Assembly (NCBI GenBank): GCA_002314605.1
Contig: DCGO01000069.1
Coordinates: 1 to 13,516, forward strand
Direction of reading: 5' to 3'
Source: Lentisphaeria bacterium UBA1776
GTDB lineage: Bacteria > Verrucomicrobiota > Lentisphaeria > Victivallales > Victivallaceae
DNA length: 13,516 bases
A program made the position numbers and the translations under genes. Positions 1-7,082 of this stretch are shown in pieces. The notes beneath the pieces are model-generated. The model saw nothing but the letters and a program-made list of their open reading frames with translations, was not told the origin of the DNA and made no database searches. Every line of letters starts with the position of its first letter. The first letter of the stretch is position 1.

Positions 1-82
1 AGAGTGGGATTCGAACCCACGGTGAAGTTACCCCCACACAACATTTCCAATGTTGCGCCTTCGACCACTCGGCCATCTCTCC
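1..82 (-). tRNA. tRNA-Ser(GGA), 3' end cut by window edge
   Basis: Read on the minus strand the gene starts GGAGAGA at 82. The anticodon arm is CAACA-TTGGAAA-TGTTG, with anticodon GGA at 48-46, which reads UCC/UCU serine codons. A long variable arm, typical of class II tRNAs, precedes a perfect T arm (GTGGG-TTCGAAT-CCCAC). Only the first three bases of the 3' acceptor strand (TCT) lie inside the window. The rest of the acceptor, the discriminator and any encoded CCA are beyond position 1. Confidence 0.96.
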
Positions 83-99
83 GATTTTCGAACGGATCT

Positions 100-127
100 A
101 ATATACTCCTCCTTTTTCATTTGTCAA
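100..127 (-). promoter_or_regulatory. Promoter of tRNA-Ser
   Basis: On the minus strand a perfect TTGACA -35 box (127-122) is followed after 16 bp by TATATT (105-100). This puts the transcription start near 93, about 11 bases before the mature tRNA 5' end at 82. It is the closest match to the sigma-70 consensus in the window, as expected for a stable-RNA gene. Confidence 0.75.
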
Positions 128-156
128 GCTTTTTCAAAAATTTATTTGCTCATCCG

Positions 157-185
157 TTGAAAATTCCGCCCCCCGGCTGTATATT
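157..185 (+). promoter_or_regulatory. Promoter of metX-metW-ddh
   Basis: TTGAAA (157-162), a 17-bp spacer and TATATT (180-185) form a strong sigma-70-like promoter. The expected start is about 191-193, which coincides with the metX ATG at 193. It is divergent from the tRNA-Ser promoter, with only about 30 bp between the two -35 boxes. No riboswitch can fit between this promoter and the gene. Confidence 0.65.
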
Positions 186-192
186 ATCGGTT

Positions 193-1341
193 ATGGAAAA
201 AACTGAACCACAATTATTGACCGAATCCAGAGATTACGCCTTCAGTCAGGACGGCGATGACTCCCTTCTGCTCGATTGCGGTCAGACCCTTCATGACGTT
301 TCTTTGCGCTACGAATGCGCCGGCACCCTCAATGCCGACCGCTCCAACGCCATTCTCATCACCCACGCCCTCTCCGGCGATGCCCACTGCTGCGGCAGAC
401 ATTCCGCCGGCGATCCCAAACCCGGATGGTGGGACGAAATGATCGGCCCCGGAAAATACATCGACACCAATTGCTATTTCGTCGTCTGCAGCAATGTCAT
501 CGGCGGCTGTTCCGGTTCCACCGGCCCCCGTTCCATCAATCCCGCCACCGGCAGACGGTACAATATGGATTTCCCCGTCATCACCATCGCCGACATGGTC
601 CGCGCTCAGCACCGGCTCATGGAATTTCTCGGCATCGACTGCTGGCTCGCCGTTGTCGGCGGCTCCATGGGCGGCATGCAGGTCCTCGAGTGGTCCGTCA
701 TGTATCCGAATGAGGTCCGGGGCGCCGTACCCATTGCCACAACCGCCCAGCTCTCCAGCCAGAGCATCGCTTTTGACTGGGTGGGGAGGGAAGCCATTCA
801 ATACGATGTCAACTGGCAGAACGGCGACTATGAGGACAAAATCCCCGACCGGGGATTATCAACTGCCCGGATGCTGGCTCATATCACTTACTTGAGTGAT
901 GAGTCCATGGCTCAGAAATTCGGCCGCAATCTTCAGGACAGCGAGGAATACGGGTTCAACTTCTCCAGGGATTTCGCCGTCGAGAGTTACCTCGAGCATC
1001 AGGGCCGCCGTTTTGTGGAAAGATTTGACGCCAACAGCTACTGTTTCATCACCCGGGCCATGGATTATTTTGACATGGCTGACCGGGCCGGAGGCGATCT
1101 GGCCGCCGCACTGGCGCCCGCCACGGCGGATTTTCTTATCGTCTCCTTCTCCAGCGACTGGCTCTTCCCAACGTCCCAGTCCAAAGACATCGCCAATGCA
1201 CTTCTGAAAAATCAGCGCAATGTGAGTTTCTGCGAGATCGAATCAAGTTACGGACACGACGCATTTCTGCTGGAAGTGGATGCTCTTGGGACCATGATCC
1301 GGGGATTTCTGGACAATCAATCCAAAGAGGGCGCAAAATGA
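193..1341 (+). CDS. metX: Homoserine O-acyltransferase (MetX family)
   Basis: A 382-residue alpha/beta-hydrolase-fold enzyme that transfers an acyl group (usually acetyl from acetyl-CoA) to homoserine in the cytoplasm, activating it for methionine synthesis. The nucleophile elbow GGSMGG places the catalytic Ser at 158. Asp322 lies in SDWLFP and His355 in YGHDAFLLE, completing the triad. The oxyanion-side GDAH and the NVIGGCSGSTGP segment (101-112) are also typical. Length is normal for the family. The reading frame is open upstream into the tRNA, but ATG193 is chosen because homology-like sequence begins there and the promoter lies just before it. There is no Shine-Dalgarno. It overlaps metW by 4 bp (ATGA). 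MetX members can use succinyl-CoA instead; I cannot settle the acyl donor from sequence alone. Confidence 0.95.
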   Translation: MEKTEPQLLTESRDYAFSQDGDDSLLLDCGQTLHDVSLRYECAGTLNADRSNAILITHALSGDAHCCGRHSAGDPKPGWWDEMIGPGKYIDTNCYFVVCSNVIGGCSGSTGPRSINPATGRRYNMDFPVITIADMVRAQHRLMEFLGIDCWLAVVGGSMGGMQVLEWSVMYPNEVRGAVPIATTAQLSSQSIAFDWVGREAIQYDVNWQNGDYEDKIPDRGLSTARMLAHITYLSDESMAQKFGRNLQDSEEYGFNFSRDFAVESYLEHQGRRFVERFDANSYCFITRAMDYFDMADRAGGDLAAALAPATADFLIVSFSSDWLFPTSQSKDIANALLKNQRNVSFCEIESSYGHDAFLLEVDALGTMIRGFLDNQSKEGAK

Positions 1342-1979
1342 CCGGAGAACCCAAAGCTCAACGGCTGGATCTGCCTATTATCGAAGAAATGATCCCGGTC
1401 CATGCACGGGTGCTGGACCTGGGCTGCGGTGACGGCTCTTTTCTGCAGGGGCTCACGGAACGCAAGGGTGTCCGGGGACTGGGCGTGGAAATTGATCAGG
1501 AACTTGTTTCATCGTGCATCTGCAACGGCGTCGCGGTGATTCAGGGCAACTTGGACGATCCTCTGAGTTTTGCCGGCGATGACACCTTTGATGTGGTGCT
1601 TTTGAGTCACACCATGCAGCAGGTCCGTCATCCGGACAAACTTCTCCGGGAAATCGTGCGGGTGGGCAAGCGGGCCATTGTCAGCGTGATCAATCTCGGA
1701 TATTTCCCCTGCCGGGCCACACTGTTTTTCTTCGGCCGGATGCCGGAAAACGAGACCATTCCGTACCACTGGTACGATACACCGAATATTCACCTGGGAA
1801 CTCTGGACGATTTCAAGGCCCTCTGCCGCAAGCTGGGGATCACCATTGTCCGGGAGATCCCGGTCGGGAGCCGGCAGCACCGGAAATGGGGATTTTTTCC
1901 GAACCTTCTGGCACCGATCTGCGTCTATGAACTGGAAAAACGTCATAAAAAGTCAGGAGAAACTTGCGAAAATGAATAA
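1338..1979 (+). CDS. metW: MetW, methyltransferase-fold methionine biosynthesis protein
   Basis: 213 residues with a class I SAM-methyltransferase fold. Motif I is VLDLGCGDG (25-33), the acidic end of beta2 is GVEID (49-53), and MetW-typical segments are YHWYDTPNIH (143-152) and FPNLLAPICVYEL near 187-199. In other bacteria MetW is encoded next to MetX and is needed for, or stimulates, homoserine acylation. Its own methyl acceptor is unclear. The start ATG overlaps the metX stop in an ATGA quartet, implying translational coupling and roughly matched amounts. It ends 8 bp inside ddh. The family assignment is firm; the biochemical role is inferred from the neighbour and the family. Confidence 0.92.
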   Translation: MTGEPKAQRLDLPIIEEMIPVHARVLDLGCGDGSFLQGLTERKGVRGLGVEIDQELVSSCICNGVAVIQGNLDDPLSFAGDDTFDVVLLSHTMQQVRHPDKLLREIVRVGKRAIVSVINLGYFPCRATLFFFGRMPENETIPYHWYDTPNIHLGTLDDFKALCRKLGITIVREIPVGSRQHRKWGFFPNLLAPICVYELEKRHKKSGETCENE

Positions 1980-2973
1980 AATCCGTGCTGTGATTGCCGG
2001 GTACGGCAATGTGGGACGGGGCGTCCGTCAGGCGCTGGCGCGGTCCCGGGATCTGGAACTTGCCGGCATTGTCAGCCGTACCCCCGACCGGGTAAAAAAG
2101 GAACTTGACGACGCCGTCCCCGTCATGCCCATCGCCGATATCCCCGCCTGGGTCGCGGCGCTCCGGCCGGATGTGGCCATTCTCTGCGGCGGCTCCAAGC
2201 AGGATCTGCCGAAACAGGGACCGGAACTGGTGAAATTTGTCTCCACCGTGGACAGTTTTGACAATCACAGCCGTCTGCCGGAACATTTTCACGCCATGGA
2301 CGATGCGGCCAAAACTTCCGGTCACGTGGCGGTCATTTCCACCGGCTGGGACCCCGGTATTTTCTCCCTCGAGCGGACGCTGGCCAACGCCTTTCTTGGG
2401 GTCCGGGCCTACGGTTTTTACGGCATGACCGCCAATGGCGGTCTCAGCATGGGGCACTCGGATGCACTGCGGACCATTGAAGGCGTTCAGGACGCCCGGC
2501 AGTACACCCACGCCATCCCGGAAGCGGTGGAACGGGTGCGCCGGGGCGAAAATCCGGATTTTCAGCCGGGAGACATGCACACCAGAGAGTGTTTCATCGT
2601 CCCCAAGCCGGGTGCCGATCTGGATAAGATCCGTGAGACGGTCGTTTCCATGCCCGGATATTTTGCTCCCTACAAAACCACCATTCACTTCATAACTCAG
2701 GACGAGCTGAACAGCAAGTATGCAGGTTTCCCTCATGACGGACTGGTCATTGCATCGGGAAAAACCGGGGATGCCGGACATCCGGCAGATATCGAGTATC
2801 ACTGCCGCTGGGGCAGCAACCCAGAAGCCACTGCCAATGTGCTGGTCGCCCACGCCCGCGCGGCGGCACGGCTGTCCGGAGAAGGCAGGAACGGGGCGTT
2901 CACGATCCTCAGCATCCCGCCGGCGTATCTCTCGCCCCTGGATCAGGAAGAACTTCTCGCCCACTGGATGTGA
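1972..2973 (+). CDS. ddh: meso-Diaminopimelate D-dehydrogenase
   Basis: A 333-residue NADP-dependent enzyme that reductively aminates tetrahydrodipicolinate to meso-DAP in one step, bypassing the acylated and aminotransferase DAP routes. The product feeds peptidoglycan and lysine. The N-terminal Rossmann motif is GYGNVG (10-15), followed by the NADP-phosphate-type SRTPDR (35-40). Family signatures are TVDSFDNH (92-99), STGWDPGIFSLER (123-135), GLSMGHSDALR (157-167), IASGKTG (260-266) and a C-terminal SNPEATANVLVAHARAA. Length is close to the roughly 320 of the corynebacterial enzyme. The ATG at 1972 has AGGAGA at 1955-1960. It overlaps metW by 8 bp, so methionine and DAP synthesis appear co-expressed. 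The frame runs open further upstream inside metW, but that extension is not homologous. Confidence 0.93.
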   Translation: MNKIRAVIAGYGNVGRGVRQALARSRDLELAGIVSRTPDRVKKELDDAVPVMPIADIPAWVAALRPDVAILCGGSKQDLPKQGPELVKFVSTVDSFDNHSRLPEHFHAMDDAAKTSGHVAVISTGWDPGIFSLERTLANAFLGVRAYGFYGMTANGGLSMGHSDALRTIEGVQDARQYTHAIPEAVERVRRGENPDFQPGDMHTRECFIVPKPGADLDKIRETVVSMPGYFAPYKTTIHFITQDELNSKYAGFPHDGLVIASGKTGDAGHPADIEYHCRWGSNPEATANVLVAHARAAARLSGEGRNGAFTILSIPPAYLSPLDQEELLAHWM

Positions 2974-2992
2974 TTTTTTTCACTGCGGCGGC

Positions 2993-3020
2993 TTGCAATT
3001 TACCGTTGAGGTGATACATT
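2993..3020 (+). promoter_or_regulatory. Probable frr promoter
   Basis: TTGCAA (2993-2998), a 16-bp spacer and TACATT (3015-3020) lie just after the ddh stop. They predict a start near 3027 and a leader of about 25 bases before frr. Each box matches four of six consensus positions, so this is a moderate prediction. No convincing terminator separates ddh from frr, so read-through from the metX operon is also possible. Confidence 0.4.
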
Positions 3021-3052
3021 CAAGGGCAAACACTTTTTTAGGGAGGTATGAA

Positions 3053-3616
3053 ATGAGCGACATCGGGCTCCTGATGGATGAACTGGAAGAACGCATGATG
3101 AAAACCGAGGACGCGCTGGCCGCAACGCTGACCGGCATCCGCACCGGCAAAGCTTCTCCGTCACTGGTCGAAAACATCACTTTTGAGTATTACGGAGCCC
3201 AGACCCGGATCCGGGATGCGGCGGGAATCTCCACGCCGGAGCCGCGGCTGCTGGTCATTCAGCCCTGGGATGCCAGCGCAATCAAGAATATCGAAAAGGC
3301 CATTCTGGCTTCCAATGTAGGGATCACCCCGCTGAACGACGGCAAAACGCTCAAACTGCCCATCCCTGCACTGAGTACCGAGCGCCGTGCCCAGCTGGCC
3401 AAGCAGGCCAAGCAGGCGGCGGAAGAATCCAAAGTTGCCCTGCGGAATGTCCGCCGGGATGGCAATGATGTCGTCAAAAAAGCGCAGAAAGCCAGCGAGA
3501 TCACTGAGGACGAGTCCAAGAAGATGACCGAAGACATTCAGAAACTTCTGGACCGCTACATTGCATCCATCGATAAAATGCTGGCGGATAAAGACAAGGA
3601 ACTGATGACCGTCTGA
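3053..3616 (+). CDS. frr: Ribosome recycling factor
   Basis: 187 residues, the normal length. With EF-G, RRF splits the post-termination ribosome in the cytoplasm. Recognised by the three-helix-bundle domain interrupted by the small beta domain, with signatures TGIRTGKASPSLVE (27-40), ISTPEPRLLVIQPWDASAIKNIE (59-81), GKTLKLPIPALSTERR and the basic helix ALRNVRRDGND (129-139) that contacts 23S rRNA. The start at 3053 is set by GGGAGG at 3041-3046, six bases upstream. An ATG at 3048 is only one base from that site and gives a two-codon frame (ATG AAA TGA) overlapping the real start. frr is commonly beside pyrH or tsf; here it sits between ddh and a membrane glycosyltransferase. Confidence 0.97.
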   Translation: MSDIGLLMDELEERMMKTEDALAATLTGIRTGKASPSLVENITFEYYGAQTRIRDAAGISTPEPRLLVIQPWDASAIKNIEKAILASNVGITPLNDGKTLKLPIPALSTERRAQLAKQAKQAAEESKVALRNVRRDGNDVVKKAQKASEITEDESKKMTEDIQKLLDRYIASIDKMLADKDKELMTV

Positions 3617-3632
3617 CGGATTTTCCCTGCTT

Positions 3633-5432
3633 ATGGGACAGCGAAAAGATCCATCTGCCGCCGGTTCCGGTTTGGAACGGCGGTTTTTTTTCCTCCGGAT
3701 TCTTCTGATTGCCGGCGGGGCGTTCCTTCTGCGTTTTCTGACGGCGGCCGAGCTGGCTGCGGTCAACGGCGGCCGGAACAGTATCTTCATGCCTTCTTCC
3801 GCAACGGATTTGGCTACTTACCTCAAACTGGCCGATCAGATCCGGGAAGGGACTTTTCAGCTGCCGTTCTATTATCAGCCTTTTTACTATGCAGTGTTTC
3901 TGCCGGTGATCCGGTGGTTTTCAACCTCTCCGTGGCTTCTGATCGCGGTTCAGAGTCTGCTGGGGGCGGGGGCATGTTTTCTTGCAGGACTGGCTGCGGC
4001 CCGCATGCGGAGCCGCAGGGCGGGATACTGGACGGCACTCCTCTGCGCGGTTTGCGTGCCACTTCTCCTGTACACGCCTTTTGCCATGAATGAAACGCTT
4101 CAGAGTTTCAACCTCATATTGCTGCTCTGTCTGGTGTTGAAACTTCTCAGGGAAGAATCGTGTTTTTCTGCCGCCGTCGCCGGAGCCGTATGGGGGGTCG
4201 CCATCCTGACCAGAGGCAATGCCCTCCTGTTCGCCGCAATCCTGCTGGTGTTGGCGGTCCGGAGACGGGCGTGGAAAACGGGATGGATCGTTTTGGCGGT
4301 GTCCGTTGCCGTCCAGCTTCCCTTTATCTTTGCCAACAGCCGGCATCTGAAGCGTTTCAGCGGACCTTCCACGGCGGCGGATGCGGTATTGGCGCTGGGC
4401 AATACGCCGGAAGCTCCGGCAGGAGGACGGAATGTCGGGCTGCCGGCAGGCCCCATGGAGTACCCGGAAACCTATCAGGATTTCATGGAGCGGAGCCGGA
4501 CAAAACCGGTATCCTGTCAGATGCTGGAATGGATGTGCCGGGAGCCGGGAGCCTTTTTTGAACTTCAGTTTCGCAAAGTGCTGCTTTTCTGGACCGGAGG
4601 AGAGATCCCCAATAATGTTTCTCTGTACGGCGAGGGCGGGTTCTCCCGGATTCTCCGCTGGGACCTTATCGGAAGGAGTGCGGTTCTCCTGAGTCTTGTT
4701 CTGGCCGGAATGCTGGTCATGCTGCCCCGGCTCCGGCAGGACCGCTGGCTGTGGCTGTACGGAATGGTCGTCCTTTACTGGTTCGGAACGGCGCTCTTCT
4801 ACAATCTCTCCCGGTTCCGGGCACCGATTCTTCCGGCGGCGCTGATTTTTGCCGGATGCTTTATGGACCGGACCTGCCTGCTGATCCGAAAAAAGGCCCC
4901 GCTGCTGAAAAACACCGTTCTGCCGCTGGTCTTCGGGATCTTTACCGTCAACGGAGCATACGACCTTTACCGTCAACATGGAGAAGCTGCGGTGCAGCGT
5001 CTGGTCCGTCCAGACGGCATCCTCTACCGGAAATGGGATGGAGAGATTCTGCAGCTGGATCACGGGCCCTTCAGTTTCGGCGGTTGGGAACTTCTGGAAG
5101 TCTCTCCCGGTATGGAAATTCAGAAGGCTTTTGCCCGGCTGCCGGAAAATGCAGGGGGCCAAGTCCGCTGGACGGTATTCGTGCCGGAGGGAGGGAGCCT
5201 GGCAGGGACTGTGGAAGACACCCCTTTTCTGCTGGAGAAACCGGGGCTGAATGTGGTTTCTGCGGCCCGGGTGCATAAAACCGGCCCCGTGGTCCTGCGC
5301 ATCCGGGAGGCAACTCAGGGATGTGCGGTACCGCTGGACTGCCAGCGACAATACAACCGGAGCCGTTTGAACGGGGAGCCGGTCAGAGGAGAATTTATCG
5401 TCAGAATCAACCATAGGAGAAATGAGAAATGA
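3633..5432 (+). CDS. GT-C-type polytopic membrane glycosyltransferase (ArnT/PMT-like) with C-terminal soluble tail
   Basis: 599 residues with about a dozen hydrophobic segments between roughly 18 and 441, then a beta-rich hydrophilic tail (about 450-599) that should be periplasmic. The layout resembles the GT-C superfamily, which transfers sugars from polyprenyl-phosphate donors to lipids or proteins outside the membrane. The first large loop carries an acidic motif (TDLATYLKLA, Asp59), where these enzymes keep their catalytic Asp. MNET (152-155), LTRGNALLF and YNLSRFRAPILPA (390-401) match the paralogue at 7512. Donor and acceptor cannot be read from the sequence. It starts 16 bases after frr with no visible ribosome site, so it may depend on frr translation. 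It overlaps the STAS gene by 4 bp. Confidence 0.78.
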   Translation: MGQRKDPSAAGSGLERRFFFLRILLIAGGAFLLRFLTAAELAAVNGGRNSIFMPSSATDLATYLKLADQIREGTFQLPFYYQPFYYAVFLPVIRWFSTSPWLLIAVQSLLGAGACFLAGLAAARMRSRRAGYWTALLCAVCVPLLLYTPFAMNETLQSFNLILLLCLVLKLLREESCFSAAVAGAVWGVAILTRGNALLFAAILLVLAVRRRAWKTGWIVLAVSVAVQLPFIFANSRHLKRFSGPSTAADAVLALGNTPEAPAGGRNVGLPAGPMEYPETYQDFMERSRTKPVSCQMLEWMCREPGAFFELQFRKVLLFWTGGEIPNNVSLYGEGGFSRILRWDLIGRSAVLLSLVLAGMLVMLPRLRQDRWLWLYGMVVLYWFGTALFYNLSRFRAPILPAALIFAGCFMDRTCLLIRKKAPLLKNTVLPLVFGIFTVNGAYDLYRQHGEAAVQRLVRPDGILYRKWDGEILQLDHGPFSFGGWELLEVSPGMEIQKAFARLPENAGGQVRWTVFVPEGGSLAGTVEDTPFLLEKPGLNVVSAARVHKTGPVVLRIREATQGCAVPLDCQRQYNRSRLNGEPVRGEFIVRINHRRNEK

Positions 5433-5800
5433 ATGAAATTTTTTTCAACGAAGACGGCGATCGCCTGATCGTCAAAGTGACCGGTCGGCTGGACATGGAT
5501 TCCAGCGAACCGGCGGCGGCGCAGATCAACCCCAGACTGCCGGGGAAAAAAGAGGTTATCTTTGACCTTTCCGAACTGGTGTATTTAAGCAGTTACGGCC
5601 TGCGGATGCTGCTCTCCACGGCCCGGGAACTGAACAAAAGCTACGCCATGCTGAAACTGGCGGCAGTCCCGGCCCCCATTCTGCAGGTGCTGAAAACCAG
5701 CGGTCTGGCCCGCTTTTTCGCCATTCACGACACGGTGGAGGCCGCCATCGACTCCTCCAGCCGCCCGGAAAGCGGCGATCTGGACAAAGTTCTGAAATAA
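5429..5800 (+). CDS. STAS-domain protein, anti-sigma factor antagonist-like
   Basis: 123 residues forming a single STAS domain, the fold of SpoIIAA/RsbV anti-anti-sigma factors that bind a serine-kinase anti-sigma factor and are switched by phosphorylation. The motif DLSELVYLSSYGLRML (46-61) aligns with the conserved D-S-[ST]-G-L loop. Ser55 is at the phosphorylated position and the preceding Asp is replaced by Ser54, as in many Gram-negative members. A short charged tail (about 109-123) follows the domain. The start overlaps the glycosyltransferase stop as ATGA, with AGGAGA at 5415-5420. No kinase, phosphatase or sigma factor is encoded in the window, so the partner is elsewhere. A role in envelope or secretion regulation is only suggested by the coupling. 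Confidence 0.87.
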   Translation: MNEIFFNEDGDRLIVKVTGRLDMDSSEPAAAQINPRLPGKKEVIFDLSELVYLSSYGLRMLLSTARELNKSYAMLKLAAVPAPILQVLKTSGLARFFAIHDTVEAAIDSSSRPESGDLDKVLK

Positions 5801-5802
5801 TC

Positions 5803-5819
5803 ACTCCGCCGGACGGAGT
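5803..5819. terminator. Small hairpin after the STAS gene
   Basis: ACTCCG (5803-5808) and CGGAGT (5814-5819) pair perfectly around a 5-base loop, directly after the STAS stop. There is no T-run on the plus strand, so alone it is a weak terminator. It may protect the 3' end or slow polymerase before the stronger structure at 5831. Confidence 0.3.
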
Positions 5820-5830
5820 TGAAAAGATGG

Positions 5831-5889
5831 GAAATGAGGAGAGAAGAGGGAGAAGAGAATGTTTCTTCCCTCATGACTCATTTCTTTTT
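5831..5889 (+). terminator. Two-tier intrinsic terminator of the frr-GT-STAS operon
   Basis: The outer stem GAAATGAG (5831-5838) pairs perfectly with CTCATTTC (5877-5884). Inside it GAGGG (5846-5850) pairs with CCCTC (5868-5872). TTTTT follows at 5885-5889, the order expected for rho-independent termination on the plus strand. The downstream arm and T-run overlap the last codons of the convergent phosphoesterase gene. On the minus strand the same structure lies just after that gene's stop and could shape its 3' end, but no T-run follows on that strand. Confidence 0.55.
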
Positions 5890-7017
5890 ATCCGCACAAA
5901 GCGTCACAAGAATGATTTCGGACGGCGATCCGAACCGGAGGGGAAAACCGTTCCAGATCCCCACCCCGTTGCTGACCACCAGCTTCATGCTGCCCACCTG
6001 GTATACCCCGGACACGAATCCCAGGTTGCACAAGCCGACCACGGTTTTCATGATCGGAAGCATCCCCCCGTGGGTGTGACCGGAGATCTGCAGTTTTGCT
6101 CCCAGGCGGGCGGCATCCCGTGCTTTTCTCGGCTGATGGGCCAGAAGAATGGTGAAAGATTTCGAAGCATTCTTCAGCGTATCCTCCAGTCTCGGCTGAT
6201 CCTCCCGGAAGCTCCGGGAGGCCAAATCGGGGACACCGGCCAGACGGATCCCGGTATCGCCCAGAGGCACCGCTTCATTTTGCAGCATCCGGACCCCCAG
6301 TCTCTGAAAATATCTTTTCCACATCTGGTATCCGGAATAGTATTCGTGGTTTCCGGGCACTCCGAAGACCCCAAGCGGGGCTGCAAGTTCCCTCAAGGGA
6401 GCGATCTTCGGCCCCGCATTTACAAGGGTCCCGTCCACAAAATCCCCGACAATCAGCACAACATCCGGCTTCTGGGCATTGGTCATCCGGACAAATTCCC
6501 GAACCCGGTTTGCGGAAATCGTCGGACCTGCGTGAATATCGGCCAATACGGCCATGCGCAACCCGTCCGCTGACGGCGGAAGATCCGGGAAATGCAGCTG
6601 AATCTGATGGATTTCGGGACTGCATATCCCCCCGTACAGGGCCCACAAAGCCAAAAGGCCGCCAACGGCAATCAGCACCATATTTATCCGGAACTCTCTC
6701 TGACGCGATGCCGGCGGCCAATGTTTCCACTTCCGGAAACAGGCCGCACCGCACCGTATCGGTTCCGCCAACAGCATTATCATAAATGCCAGTAATTCCC
6801 ACCCGAAGAGAAACCCCACTGTCAGCAGGATCCAGCACGGCAGTTTTGGGGCGAAAACATGCCCTCCTCCCATGAAACGGATCAGCACAAATTTTGCGGA
6901 GATCAAAACAGGGATCGGGAGCAGCAGCAGTTTTTGCGTCAGAGTCAGCGAAAGGCGCCGGATAACTCTGAACCAGAAGTAAGCGATTTTGCAGATTCCG
7001 AAGGCCAAAAGGATCAT
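5878..7017 (-). CDS. Membrane-anchored metallophosphoesterase (YkuE/YaeI-like)
   Basis: 379 residues with four hydrophobic N-terminal segments (about 1-16, 29-49, 61-85 and 113-130) followed by a calcineurin-type phosphoesterase domain. All metal-site motifs are present: DIHAG (160), GDFVDG (191), GNHE (222), AHQP (293) and GHTHGG (313). Such proteins hydrolyse phospho-mono- or diesters; some members act on envelope lipids, but the substrate here is unknown. The frame can be extended to a TTG at 7077, but that codon lies within the likely -35 box. ATG7017 is chosen because it follows the predicted transcript start and has GGAAA upstream. The gene is transcribed alone, convergent with the STAS gene and divergent from the HPr gene. 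Confidence 0.87.
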   Translation of the reverse strand: MILLAFGICKIAYFWFRVIRRLSLTLTQKLLLLPIPVLISAKFVLIRFMGGGHVFAPKLPCWILLTVGFLFGWELLAFMIMLLAEPIRCGAACFRKWKHWPPASRQREFRINMVLIAVGGLLALWALYGGICSPEIHQIQLHFPDLPPSADGLRMAVLADIHAGPTISANRVREFVRMTNAQKPDVVLIVGDFVDGTLVNAGPKIAPLRELAAPLGVFGVPGNHEYYSGYQMWKRYFQRLGVRMLQNEAVPLGDTGIRLAGVPDLASRSFREDQPRLEDTLKNASKSFTILLAHQPRKARDAARLGAKLQISGHTHGGMLPIMKTVVGLCNLGFVSGVYQVGSMKLVVSNGVGIWNGFPLRFGSPSEIILVTLCADKKK

Positions 7018-7049
7018 AAGGCAAATTTCCAAAAATAAAAACGCACGAA

Positions 7050-7077
7050 AATATAGCACAAAAAAAAAATATGGCAA
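7050..7077 (-). promoter_or_regulatory. Promoter of the metallophosphoesterase gene
   Basis: On the minus strand TTGCCA (7077-7072), 16 bp, then TATATT (7055-7050). The spacer contains a long run of T. The predicted start is about 7043, leaving a leader of about 26 bases before ATG7017. This supports the shorter gene model over the TTG start at 7077. Confidence 0.6.
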
Positions 7078-7082
7078 TGTTT

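Noticed and set aside
4..192. Upstream extension of metX through the tRNA-Ser region
   Set aside because: The frame is open but runs through the antisense of a tRNA and both promoters, and contains nothing MetX-like.
1840..2964. 374-codon minus-strand frame opposite ddh
   Set aside because: It is the complement of a firmly recognised ddh and lacks any recognisable motif.
2974..2982. T-run directly after the ddh stop
   Set aside because: No stem of useful strength precedes it, so it was not called a terminator.
3609..3624. Short CCGT-CTG-ACGG stem plus TTTT after frr as a terminator
   Set aside because: A four-base-pair stem and four Ts are too weak to call a terminator, and the next gene is 16 bases away on the same strand.
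3921..5414. 497-codon minus-strand frame opposite the first glycosyltransferase
   Set aside because: It is a shadow of a GC-rich gene with a clear membrane-protein sequence on the plus strand; its translation shows no domain features.
7017..7077. TTG start at 7077 for the phosphoesterase
   Set aside because: The TTG is the start of the predicted -35 box, and ATG7017 follows the predicted transcription start.
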